DNA of 64,000 nt from Candidatus Parcubacteria bacterium (GTDB taxonomy: Bacteria; Patescibacteria; Paceibacteria; UBA6257; HR35). The stretch's first letter is position 1. Each line of letters starts with the position of its first letter. Under the pieces are notes generated by a model. That model was not told the origin of the DNA and made no database searches. It saw only the letters and a list, made by a program, of their open reading frames with translations. The stretch covers positions 310,001 to 374,000 of the forward strand of contig BPJI01000001.1 in the NCBI GenBank assembly GCA_026004535.1, written 5' to 3'. A program made the position numbers and the translations under genes. Shown here in pieces: positions 33,223 to 40,721 of the stretch.

Positions 33223-34518
33223 ATGATGAAATCAGAGGAGATAAGAAAATTATTTTTAGATTATTTTAAAGCAAGAGGACATAAAATTTTGCCTTCATCG
33301 TCATTAATTCCAATTGATGATCATTCAGTTTTATTAACTACTGCTGGAATGCAACAGTTTAAAAAATATTATACTCGCGAAAAAGATCCGATTAAAGATT
33401 TTGGTACTCAAAGAACAGCAACAATTCAAAAATGTTTTCGTACCACCGACATTGAGGAAATTGGTGACGAAACTCATTTAACTTTTTTCGAAATGCTAGG
33501 TAATTTTTCTTTTGGTCCTGTTGGCAAAGATGATCCTCAAAATTTTGGCAGTGATGGTTATTTTAAACGAGCAGCAATCTATTGGGCTTATGAATTTATT
33601 AAAAATTTAGATTTGGAAATTGATTATGTAACTGTTTTTGGTGGAGAGAGAGATGTACCTTTTGATGAAGAAAGCTATAAGATTTGGAAAGAAGTTGGTT
33701 TCTCTGAAGAAAAAATTTTAAAAAAGGGCAGGGAAGATAATTTTTGGGGGCCAACAGGAGACGAAGGTCCTTGCGGTCCGACAACTGAAATTTATGTGAA
33801 TAATGTCGAAATTTGGAACTTAGTTTTTAATGAATATTATCAAGATAAAAATGGAAATTTAAAAAAATTAGAATTTCCTGGAGTTGATACGGGGATGGGA
33901 TTTGAAAGATTGATGAAAGTTTCGCAAAATGTACCAACAATTTTTGAAACTGATTTTTTTCAACCGTTAAAAGAAGTTTTGGATCAATTAACAAACAAAG
34001 ATGATATTCGAAGAAAAAGAATAGTTTTAGATCATATTCGGGGGAGTGTTTTTTTGATTGCTGATGGTCTTTATCCCTCAAATTTAGAGAGAGGCTATGT
34101 TTTAAGAAGAATTTTAAGAAGATTAACTTTGAATTTAAAATTTTTAGATATCAAGATTGAAAAGATTGAAAATATGATTAAAGCAGTTATTGAAAAATAT
34201 TCTCCTTTTTATCCAGAACTAAAAAATTATGATAAAATAAAAACAGTAATTTTTGAAGAAATTATAAATTTTGAAAGGACTTTAAACATTGGCTTGAGAG
34301 AATTTGAAAAAACAATTAAGGGAAATGAAAATGATGAAATTTTAGCTGAAAAATTGTTTTTGCTTTATACGTCTTATGGTTTGCCATTAGAAATTAGTAA
34401 AGAACTATTAAAAGATAATGGTCTTGGTTGGACTGAGAAATCTCAGCAAGTTTTTGATGAATTATTTAAAAAACACCAAGAAATATCAAAGGGTAGAATT
34501 AGCGAGTTAGCGAGTTAA
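33223..34518 (+). CDS. alaS: short alanyl-tRNA synthetase without editing and C-Ala domains
   Basis: Charges tRNA-Ala. The class II core is clear: FLDYFKARGHKILPSSSLIP, LLTTAGMQQFKKYY, CFRTTDIEEIGDETHLTFFE (motif 2), NLVFNEYYQ and GVDTGMGFERL (motif 3). The helical tRNA-recognition region follows to about residue 425. There the protein ends with GRISELAS, encoded by the AGCGAGTTAACGAGTTAA word repeat. The usual bacterial enzyme is about 870 residues, so the whole editing domain and the C-terminal oligomerisation domain are absent. Misacylated Ser-tRNA-Ala could only be cleared by a separate AlaX-like protein, which is not in this window. Confidence 0.92.
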   Translation: MMKSEEIRKLFLDYFKARGHKILPSSSLIPIDDHSVLLTTAGMQQFKKYYTREKDPIKDFGTQRTATIQKCFRTTDIEEIGDETHLTFFEMLGNFSFGPVGKDDPQNFGSDGYFKRAAIYWAYEFIKNLDLEIDYVTVFGGERDVPFDEESYKIWKEVGFSEEKILKKGREDNFWGPTGDEGPCGPTTEIYVNNVEIWNLVFNEYYQDKNGNLKKLEFPGVDTGMGFERLMKVSQNVPTIFETDFFQPLKEVLDQLTNKDDIRRKRIVLDHIRGSVFLIADGLYPSNLERGYVLRRILRRLTLNLKFLDIKIEKIENMIKAVIEKYSPFYPELKNYDKIKTVIFEEIINFERTLNIGLREFEKTIKGNENDEILAEKLFLLYTSYGLPLEISKELLKDNGLGWTEKSQQVFDELFKKHQEISKGRISELAS

Positions 34519-34528
34519 CGAGTTAATA

Positions 34529-36034
34529 ATGAATAAATTTTATTTATATCTTAACAAAGAGGATGAATTGGGAGAAATAATTGAAAAGATTAAAAGAGTG
34601 AAAGATAAAGAGATTATTTTAGTTGTTCCGGAAAAAACAAAAGCCTTATCTCATTCTACTAATTTTGAACTTTTTAAAAAAGAGATTCAAAGTTTAGATA
34701 AAAAAATTTATTTTAATACTGATGACGAAAAGATAAAAAATTTAGCTAGACAAAATAAATTTCCAATCTTTTTAGAAGAAACAGAAGAAAGAATTTTTGA
34801 TATTAAGCCACCTAAAAAAAAGAAAGAGTCCGAAGGAGAAATAACTTTTCAACCAACGAAGCCTAAATTAATATTTAATCTCAAAAAATTTTTCATCTAT
34901 TTTTTAACATTATTTAGCTTATCGATTTTAGGTTTTGTTGGTTTTCGACTTTTTCAAACACAAGCAGAAATAACGATTGAAACTCAAAAAACTCTTTATG
35001 ATTTAAATGAAGTCATAACCTTAAAACAAGACCAGACTTTGCCGGATTATGAAAATAAGATTTTGCCTGCTAAATATTTTGAAGTAGATCTAATTAAAAC
35101 AGAAACAATCAAAACAACTGGTCGAGTTTTTACTGATGAAAAACCTTATTTAAAAGTTATTTTTCTAAATTATTTAGAAAGAGAAATCCCATTAGTTGCT
35201 GGAACTAGGCTTAGTTTTGAGGGTAATCTCTTTAAAACAACAGAAAGAATAACTATTCCTTCGGCTAAAGATAATCAGCCTGGACAAAAATCTGTTTTAG
35301 CTTTACCAGTTAACTTAAAAGATGAGACTTTGAAAATTAATAAGGGCGCTGATTTGAAAATTGTTGCCTGGGAAGAAAGTAGAGTAAAAACAGAGGATGG
35401 TAGTTTATTTATTGATGTTATTAAAGCTAAAGTCGAAGAAGATTATGATTATGGTGCTGTTACTAAAATTGGTTCAGTTGCGCCTCAGGATATAACTAAT
35501 GTTAAATTAGCCCTAGAGGATTCATTGAAAAAAGCAGTTGCTAGTGATTTAGCCTTAAAAAATCCAGAGACATTTTATCTTTTCGAGCCAGATTTAGTTA
35601 ACATAGAAATTACTAACATTTCACATAATGTTGGAGATAAAACTGATCAGATTTCGGCAACTGGTAAAGCGACTTATGAGACAATGAAGACAAACAAAAA
35701 AGACTTTGATGATTTTGTTAAAAATTTGATTAATCAAGAAATTTTACGTCAAGAAAAAAAATTAATCATCAGTCAGTTAAGGATTGATAAAATTGAACTT
35801 TTAGATTTTGATGCTAAGAGAAAAATAATGACAATAGGTGTTAAGGGGCAAGCGATTTTGGTTCCTGATCTTGTTCCTGAGACTCTTAAAACAGCACTTC
35901 AAGGAAAAACAATTGAGGAAACGAGGGATTATTTTAAGATTCCTGGTGTTGATAAAGTGACAATTAAAATTTTTCCTAATTGGAAAGAAAAATTACCCTC
36001 AGATCCTCAAAAAATTAAGATTGTCATAAAATAG
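34529..36034 (+). CDS. single-pass membrane protein with large outer domain, unknown function
   Basis: Residues about 1-100 are cytoplasmic and include an alpha/beta part (EIILVVPEKTKALSHSTNFE) that resembles a small nucleotide-fold-like domain. A Lys-rich linker (PPKKKKES) precedes one membrane helix at about 118-138. The outer part (about 145-500) is beta-rich with repeats of R-x-T-G-x-x and GTRLSFEG, and resembles proteins annotated as baseplate J-like in CPR genomes. I would not transfer that name with confidence. It starts 11 bp after alaS. The product probably links the envelope and cytoplasm, but there is no direct evidence of function. Confidence 0.5.
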   Translation: MNKFYLYLNKEDELGEIIEKIKRVKDKEIILVVPEKTKALSHSTNFELFKKEIQSLDKKIYFNTDDEKIKNLARQNKFPIFLEETEERIFDIKPPKKKKESEGEITFQPTKPKLIFNLKKFFIYFLTLFSLSILGFVGFRLFQTQAEITIETQKTLYDLNEVITLKQDQTLPDYENKILPAKYFEVDLIKTETIKTTGRVFTDEKPYLKVIFLNYLEREIPLVAGTRLSFEGNLFKTTERITIPSAKDNQPGQKSVLALPVNLKDETLKINKGADLKIVAWEESRVKTEDGSLFIDVIKAKVEEDYDYGAVTKIGSVAPQDITNVKLALEDSLKKAVASDLALKNPETFYLFEPDLVNIEITNISHNVGDKTDQISATGKATYETMKTNKKDFDDFVKNLINQEILRQEKKLIISQLRIDKIELLDFDAKRKIMTIGVKGQAILVPDLVPETLKTALQGKTIEETRDYFKIPGVDKVTIKIFPNWKEKLPSDPQKIKIVIK

Positions 36035-36115
36035 AAATTGTGCTATAATTATAACAGCTTCATAGCTAACCAGCTTCGTAGCTTCTTTAGAATTTTTGGT
36101 CGGAGTTAGAAAAGA

Positions 36116-36451
36116 ATGAAAAAAATGGAAAAGCCTGTTTATCAAGTTGTTTTAGAAAACATTTTGTCAAGCTTAGTTAATAATCCTCAAGAAGTAAAGG
36201 TCCAAAGAATTATTGATGAGATGGGCGTTCTTTTAAAAATTAAACTCCATCCTCAAGATATGGGCCTTGTTATTGGTCGTAATGGTGAAACAATTAAGGC
36301 TGTTAAAACAATTATTAAAGCGATTGGAACCAAAAATCACGCTCGCGTTAATATCAAAATTGAAGAACCAACTCCTCTTGATCGAGCCGTCGCCCAAAAA
36401 ACTCTTAAAAGTGGAGAAATAATTGAAGAGCTCAAAAAAGAAATTTCATGA
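36116..36451 (+). CDS. khpA: KH-domain RNA-binding protein (KhpA-like)
   Basis: A short protein with one type II KH domain. The RNA-binding loop is GLVIGRNGETIKAVKTI (about residues 52-68, G-x-x-G as GRNG), followed by a helix and the strand RVNIKIEE. KhpA proteins bind structured RNAs and affect cell size and translation; some function as KhpA/KhpB dimers. The C-terminal extension (about 85-111) is helical. The start may be the Met at residue 4 (MEKPVYQ). Its end overlaps the gyrB start by 4 bp (ATGA). AGCTTC word repeats and a TATAAT box lie in the gap upstream. Confidence 0.88.
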   Translation: MKKMEKPVYQVVLENILSSLVNNPQEVKVQRIIDEMGVLLKIKLHPQDMGLVIGRNGETIKAVKTIIKAIGTKNHARVNIKIEEPTPLDRAVAQKTLKSGEIIEELKKEIS

Positions 36452-38415
36452 CAGATTATCGAGCTGAGCATATTCAAGTTTTAGAAGGCATTGAAGCGGT
36501 CAGAAAAAGACCAGGAATGTACATTGGTGGTACAGGTCTTGATGGATTGCATCATTTAATTTGGGAAATTGTTGCTAATAGTGTTGATGAAGCTTTGGCC
36601 GGTTATGCTAAAAATATCGAGGTAGTAATTGAAAGCGAAAATCGAATTAGGATCAGCGATGATGGTCGAGGTATTCCTGTTGAGATTCACCCTAAAACAA
36701 AAAAATCTGCCCTAGAGACAGTCTTAACCATACTTCACGCTGGCGGAAAATTTGATCAGAAAATTTATAAATCAGCTGGCGGTCTTCATGGTGTTGGCGT
36801 TAGTGTTGTTAATGCTTTATCAAAATATTTAAAAGCAATTGTTAAAAGAGATGGCTATGTTTGGACGCAAGAATATAAACAGGGAAGAGCAATAACTGAA
36901 CTCAAAAAAGGAAAACCAAGCAAAGAAACAGGAACAACAATAATTTTTGAACCTGACCCACAGATCTTTCCTGAAATTAAATGGGAAACAAAAAGAATTT
37001 TAGATTATCTTCGTCATCAAGCCTATTTAACCCCGGGTTTGAGAATTAATTTTATTGATGAAAGAAATAACTTTCGTTATAGTTTTTATTTTGAAAAGGG
37101 CTTACAATCATTTTTTGAACATTTAATTTTAAATAAAAATCCAGTAATTCAAGATTATATTTACTTTAATGAAAAAGGAGAAAATTTTCAATTAGAAGTG
37201 GCTTTTACCTATTTAGAAAATAATGAGATCAATGAATACTTTTTTACTAATAATATCTTAAACGCTGAGGGAGGGACTCACCAATTGGGTTTTCGTTCGG
37301 CGTTGGTGAAAATATTTAATAAAGTTGGTAGCGAGTTGGGATTGATTAAAGAAACAAGTGGTCTAACAATTAATAGTGAAGATATTCGTGGTGGTTTGAT
37401 TGTGATTTTATCTTTGAAAATTCCTGAGCCTCAATTTGAAGGTCAAACAAAAGCTAAACTTGGCAATCCTGAAGCAAAAAACATAGTCGAAGATGTAGTG
37501 AGTAGAAATTTAGAAGAATATTTACATAAGAATCCTGATAAAGCAAAAACAATTTTAAATCGTGTACTTTTAAACACTCAGGCGAGAAAAGCTGCTAAAG
37601 CTGCTCGTGAGACAATTTTTAAAAAAAGAATTCAAGCTGGTCTTACCTTATCTGGTAAATTAGCAGATTGTTCTTCTCGTGATCCAGAAAAAAGAGAGTT
37701 ATTTGTGGTTGAGGGTGATTCTGCTGGTGGTTCAGCTAAACAAGGCAGAAATAGAATTTTTCAAGCGGTTTTGCCCTTACGAGGAAAAATTTTGAATGTT
37801 GAAAAAGCTAATTTGGAAAAAATTTTAAAATCTCAAGAAATAAAAAATTTAATTATTGCTTTGGGCACAGGTTTTGGTAAAGATTTTAATTTAGAAGGTT
37901 TAAGATATTCAAAAATAATTATAGCCACTGATGCTGATTCTGATGGTAATCATATACGAACATTGCTTTTAACTTTATTTTATAGATATATGAGGCCATT
38001 AATTGAGCAAGGTTTTATTTATATTGCCCAACCACCATTATATAAAATTCAAGTTGGCAAAGAAATTTACTATGCTTATTCTGATGCTGAAAAAGACAAA
38101 ATAATCGCAGACTTGACGCAGACCAAACGCAGAACTTCGCAGACCAAACGCAAACAATTACAAACCTTAGAAACTCAGGCTGAAAATAAATCTATTAATA
38201 TTGATGTTCAAAGATATAAAGGTTTAGGTGAAATGAATCCTGAAGAACTTTGGGAGACAACCTTAAATCCTGAAAAAAGGGTCTTAAAGAAAGTGACAAT
38301 TGAAGATGCTGAGGAGGCGGATAGATTATTTACAATTTTGATGGGTCAGGAAGTCGAACCACGAAAATTATTTATTGAAACTTATGCTCAGGAAGTTAAG
38401 AATCTTGATATATGA
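36448..38415 (+). CDS. gyrB: DNA gyrase subunit B
   Basis: The ATPase and TOPRIM subunit of gyrase. GHKL motifs: EIVANSVDEALAG (about residue 35-47), DDGRGIPV (about 70), GGLHGVGVSVVNAL (about 112). TOPRIM: ELFVVEGDSAGGSAKQGRN (about 413) and ATDADSDGNHIRTLL (about 493); C-terminal RYKGLGEMNPEELWETT near 590. Residues about 555-580 (TQTKRRTSQTKRKQLQTLE) come from a GCAGACCAAACGCAGAACTT word repeat inserted between the TOPRIM domain and the tail. Length 655 is normal. No gyrA lies nearby. GyrB rather than ParE is chosen by overall motif spacing. Confidence 0.93.
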   Translation: MTDYRAEHIQVLEGIEAVRKRPGMYIGGTGLDGLHHLIWEIVANSVDEALAGYAKNIEVVIESENRIRISDDGRGIPVEIHPKTKKSALETVLTILHAGGKFDQKIYKSAGGLHGVGVSVVNALSKYLKAIVKRDGYVWTQEYKQGRAITELKKGKPSKETGTTIIFEPDPQIFPEIKWETKRILDYLRHQAYLTPGLRINFIDERNNFRYSFYFEKGLQSFFEHLILNKNPVIQDYIYFNEKGENFQLEVAFTYLENNEINEYFFTNNILNAEGGTHQLGFRSALVKIFNKVGSELGLIKETSGLTINSEDIRGGLIVILSLKIPEPQFEGQTKAKLGNPEAKNIVEDVVSRNLEEYLHKNPDKAKTILNRVLLNTQARKAAKAARETIFKKRIQAGLTLSGKLADCSSRDPEKRELFVVEGDSAGGSAKQGRNRIFQAVLPLRGKILNVEKANLEKILKSQEIKNLIIALGTGFGKDFNLEGLRYSKIIIATDADSDGNHIRTLLLTLFYRYMRPLIEQGFIYIAQPPLYKIQVGKEIYYAYSDAEKDKIIADLTQTKRRTSQTKRKQLQTLETQAENKSINIDVQRYKGLGEMNPEELWETTLNPEKRVLKKVTIEDAEEADRLFTILMGQEVEPRKLFIETYAQEVKNLDI

Positions 38416-38947
38416 AAATTGGTTTGCGTTTGTTTTTTCGATCTTGATCACTTTTTTATTTTTTAAAAATATTTATCTAGCTTCATTTCTTTATTTTTTA
38501 GTTTTAACTTATTTTCTTGGTTCCTTGCCTCAAAGTTTATTTTTCAGCTTTGTCTTTCTACCTTTGATTTTTATCTTTAATCAACAAATTTCTTTGCCGT
38601 TAATTTCAACTTTAATTTTATTTCTGCTTATTTTTGGCTCGTTTAAAAAAACCAAATTTTTACCTTGGTTAATTGTAATTCTAATAACGCTTTTTCTTTT
38701 TTATTTTAATTTTTTAGAAAAAATTAATTTACCCTTAACAATCTTTCTTTTTGTTCTGATTACTTTTTATTTTTCTCTTGTCTTTTTGCGCCTAGATGTT
38801 TTTACGGCCCTTATTTCTGCCCTCATTCTTTTAGAAGCTTCATTTTTGTTGCAATTTTTACCGGCATCTTTTTTTGTTAGAATTTTTATTATTTTACTTT
38901 TCTTGCTTCTGCTTTTAAAATTTGATATAATTAAAAAACTCCAATGA
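38375..38947 (+). CDS. multi-pass membrane protein, unknown function
   Basis: Almost entirely hydrophobic: about six membrane helices between residues 15 and 185, with Phe- and Leu-rich segments and few charged residues (LEKIN, KKTK, RLD). No catalytic motif is visible. It overlaps the end of gyrB by about 40 bp in another frame (the next in-frame Met is at 38384) and overlaps the clpP start by 4 bp, so it is likely translated in this operon. The Phe-rich composition is typical of AT-rich membrane genes here. I cannot assign a function. Confidence 0.5.
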   Translation: MKLMLRKLRILIYENWFAFVFSILITFLFFKNIYLASFLYFLVLTYFLGSLPQSLFFSFVFLPLIFIFNQQISLPLISTLILFLLIFGSFKKTKFLPWLIVILITLFLFYFNFLEKINLPLTIFLFVLITFYFSLVFLRLDVFTALISALILLEASFLLQFLPASFFVRIFIILLFLLLLLKFDIIKKLQ

Positions 38948-39534
38948 CAAATTTAGTACCAATAGTAATTGAAAAAACACAATATGGCGAGAGAGCCTAT
39001 GATATTTATTCAAGACTTTTGAAAGAAAGAATTATTTTCTTAGGCACTCCAATTAATGACATTGTTGCCAATAGTATTATTGCTCAGCTTTTATATTTGG
39101 AGCATGAAGATCCAGGTAAAGATATTCATTTTTACATTCATAGTCCTGGCGGTGAACTGCCGGCTGCTTTAGCGATTTATGATACAATGCAATTTATTAA
39201 ATGTGAGATTCGAACAATTGGTATTGGTTTAGTTGCTTCGGCTGCCTCAATTTTGTTAGCCGCCGGAACAAAGGGAAAAAGATTTGCTTTACCTAATACA
39301 GAGATTTTGCTTCATCAGGTAATGGCTGGTCCAATTGGTGGTCAGGCAGTTGAAATTGAAATTGCTGCTAAGGAAATTGTTAAGTTAAAAGAAAAAGTTA
39401 ATAAAATTTTAGCTGAGCATACTGGTCAACCTTTAGAAAGAATTGAAAAAGATACAGATAGGGATTTTTGGCTTTCAGCTGAAGAAGCAAAAAATTATGG
39501 TTTGATTGATAAAATTTTAGTTAAGCGGGCGTAG
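38944..39534 (+). CDS. clpP: ATP-dependent Clp protease proteolytic subunit
   Basis: Serine protease chamber of Clp. FYIHSPGGELPAALAIYDTM (about residues 60-80) is the strand and oxyanion region, the nucleophile Ser lies in GLVASAASILLAAG (about 97-110) and the catalytic His in EILLHQVMAG (about 122-131); the Asp lies in the DTDRDFWLSAEEA segment (about 168). Length 196 is normal and there is no propeptide. The last 10 bases, including the stop codon, are also the first bases of tRNA-Asp. The Clp ATPase at 46.8 kb has a motif that may dock onto this protein. Confidence 0.95.
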   Translation: MTNLVPIVIEKTQYGERAYDIYSRLLKERIIFLGTPINDIVANSIIAQLLYLEHEDPGKDIHFYIHSPGGELPAALAIYDTMQFIKCEIRTIGIGLVASAASILLAAGTKGKRFALPNTEILLHQVMAGPIGGQAVEIEIAAKEIVKLKEKVNKILAEHTGQPLERIEKDTDRDFWLSAEEAKNYGLIDKILVKRA

Positions 39535-39599
39535 TTCAGCCAGGTTAGAACGCTGCCCTGTCACGGCAGAGGTCGCCGGTTCAAATCCGGTCGCCCGCG
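39525..39599 (+). tRNA. tRNA-Asp (GTC)
   Basis: Acceptor GCGGGCG pairs with CGCCCGC, discriminator G, anticodon loop CTGTCAC with GTC, T-arm CCGGTTCAAATCCGG. The 5' end overlaps the last 10 nt of clpP, and the trmD stop codon abuts the 3' end. CCA is not encoded and there is no trailer element. Confidence 0.95.
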
Positions 39600-40280
39600 C
39601 TAAATAATTCTTTTTGATTGTTTTTTCCTCCACTCATCAATTAATTTATGATTTCCGGAAAGCAAAACTTTCGGCACTCTTAAAATCATTTCTTTTTTCT
39701 TGAATCTTGAATCATGTATCTTGATTCTTACTTCCTCCGGTCTTGTATAAACAGAATAAGAATACAATCCCTTGTCCCATCTTTTTTCTTCTAATGATAA
39801 TGGATGATGCAATACTCCAGGTAAATGGCGGGAAACAGCATCAACAATGACCATTGCTGGCAATTCACCTCCAGTTAAAACATATTTGCCAATTGAAATT
39901 TTTAAATCAACAAATTTTTCAATTCGAGCATCAATGCCTTCATAATGACCGCAAATAATAATCAATTGTTTTTCTTGGGCTAATTTCCGAGCTAAGTTTT
40001 GATTAAAAATTTCCCCAGCTGGATGGGTTAAAATAATTTTTCTTTTCTTAGTTTTAGTTGCTTTTTTAGCTGCTTCTAAAGCTTTATAAACGGGTTCAAA
40101 TTTAATCACCATTCCTGGCCCACCACCATAGGGCTTATCATCCAGTCCATGAGGTTGGGAAAATTTTTTTAAATCAAAAAAGCTTATCTTGATAAGCTTT
40201 TTTTCTTGTGCCTTTTTTAAAATTGATGTTTCTAAATAAGAGAAAGCTTCAGGAAAAAGAGTAATAATATCAAAAAACAT
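39600..40280 (-). CDS. trmD: tRNA (guanine-37-N1)-methyltransferase
   Basis: Methylates G37 next to the anticodon to prevent frameshifts. The SPOUT trefoil knot is visible: DKPYGGGPGMVIKFEPV (about residues 50-66), LIIICGHYEGIDARIE (about 105-120), and ISIGKYVLTGGELPAMVIVDAVSRHLPGVL, split as SIGKYVLTGGELPAM and DAVSRHLPGVL (about 128-157). I use the ATG at 40280; the longer frame would begin inside the copied tRNA 3' end. Its stop codon touches the tRNA-Asp 3' end. A perfect 13-bp inverted repeat ending in a T-run lies inside the gene at about 40173-40205. Confidence 0.95.
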   Translation of the reverse strand: MFFDIITLFPEAFSYLETSILKKAQEKKLIKISFFDLKKFSQPHGLDDKPYGGGPGMVIKFEPVYKALEAAKKATKTKKRKIILTHPAGEIFNQNLARKLAQEKQLIIICGHYEGIDARIEKFVDLKISIGKYVLTGGELPAMVIVDAVSRHLPGVLHHPLSLEEKRWDKGLYSYSVYTRPEEVRIKIHDSRFKKKEMILRVPKVLLSGNHKLIDEWRKKQSKRII

Positions 40281-40284
40281 CTTC

Positions 40285-40408
40285 TGCCGGGAGTGGGATT
40301 CGAATACGGTAAACTCCACGCTTGTGGTAAGACATCGTTCTCTCGCTCTCGTTAATATTAAGTGCTATTTGTTCGCTGGTTTGTAGTGGGTTCTCATCCC
40401 ACTCCACT
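40285..40408 (-). repeat. tRNA-CAT trailer element
   Basis: Reading on the minus strand: GTGGGATGAGAACCCAC hairpin, then TACAAACCAGCGAACAAATA, AGCACTTAATATTAACGAGA, and GAGTTTACCGTATTCGAATC leading to CCACTCCCGGCA. The last 20 bases (40285-40304) equal the tRNA 3' end (40409-40428) exactly. Order and motifs match the tRNA-Leu and tRNA-Cys trailers. Confidence 0.78.
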
Positions 40409-40481
40409 TGCCGGGAGTGGGATTCGAACCCACGACCTGGCGCTTATGAGACGCCCGCTCTAACCCCTGAGCTATCCCGGC
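40409..40481 (-). tRNA. tRNA with CAT anticodon (elongator Met or Ile2)
   Basis: Acceptor GCCGGGA pairs with TCCCGGC, discriminator A, anticodon loop CTCATAA with CAT, T-arm GTGGGTTCGAATCCCAC. The first acceptor pair is a normal G-C, so this is not the initiator tRNA. Elongator Met and lysidine-modified Ile2 cannot be told apart with confidence here. CCA is not encoded. Confidence 0.85.
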
Positions 40482-40554
40482 TATTATATCTAATTATAAC
40501 TTAAAAGTTTTTTAGTTAAATATTTTCAAGTTAAAGAGCTCACAAGAACATAAA

Positions 40555-40575
40555 GTAAGACATACGATGTCTTAC
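40555..40575. repeat. 21-bp palindrome, copy identical to 11636 and 59911
   Basis: GTAAGACAT-ACG-ATGTCTTAC in the AT-rich spacer at 40482-40721. A second imperfect palindrome (ATATTTCGAACAT ... ATGTCCGAATATT) lies at about 40688-40716. Nothing else is recognisable in this spacer. Confidence 0.9.
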
Positions 40576-40721
40576 TATTAATAGATTAGTAAATTATAAA
40601 TTATATTTTATAATAATAATAATTTTATAATAATAATAAATTAAATAATAATGAATCAGGAAAAGTCGAGGTTAATAAATTTAATAAATATTTCGAACAT
40701 AAGATGTCCGAATATTAAAAG

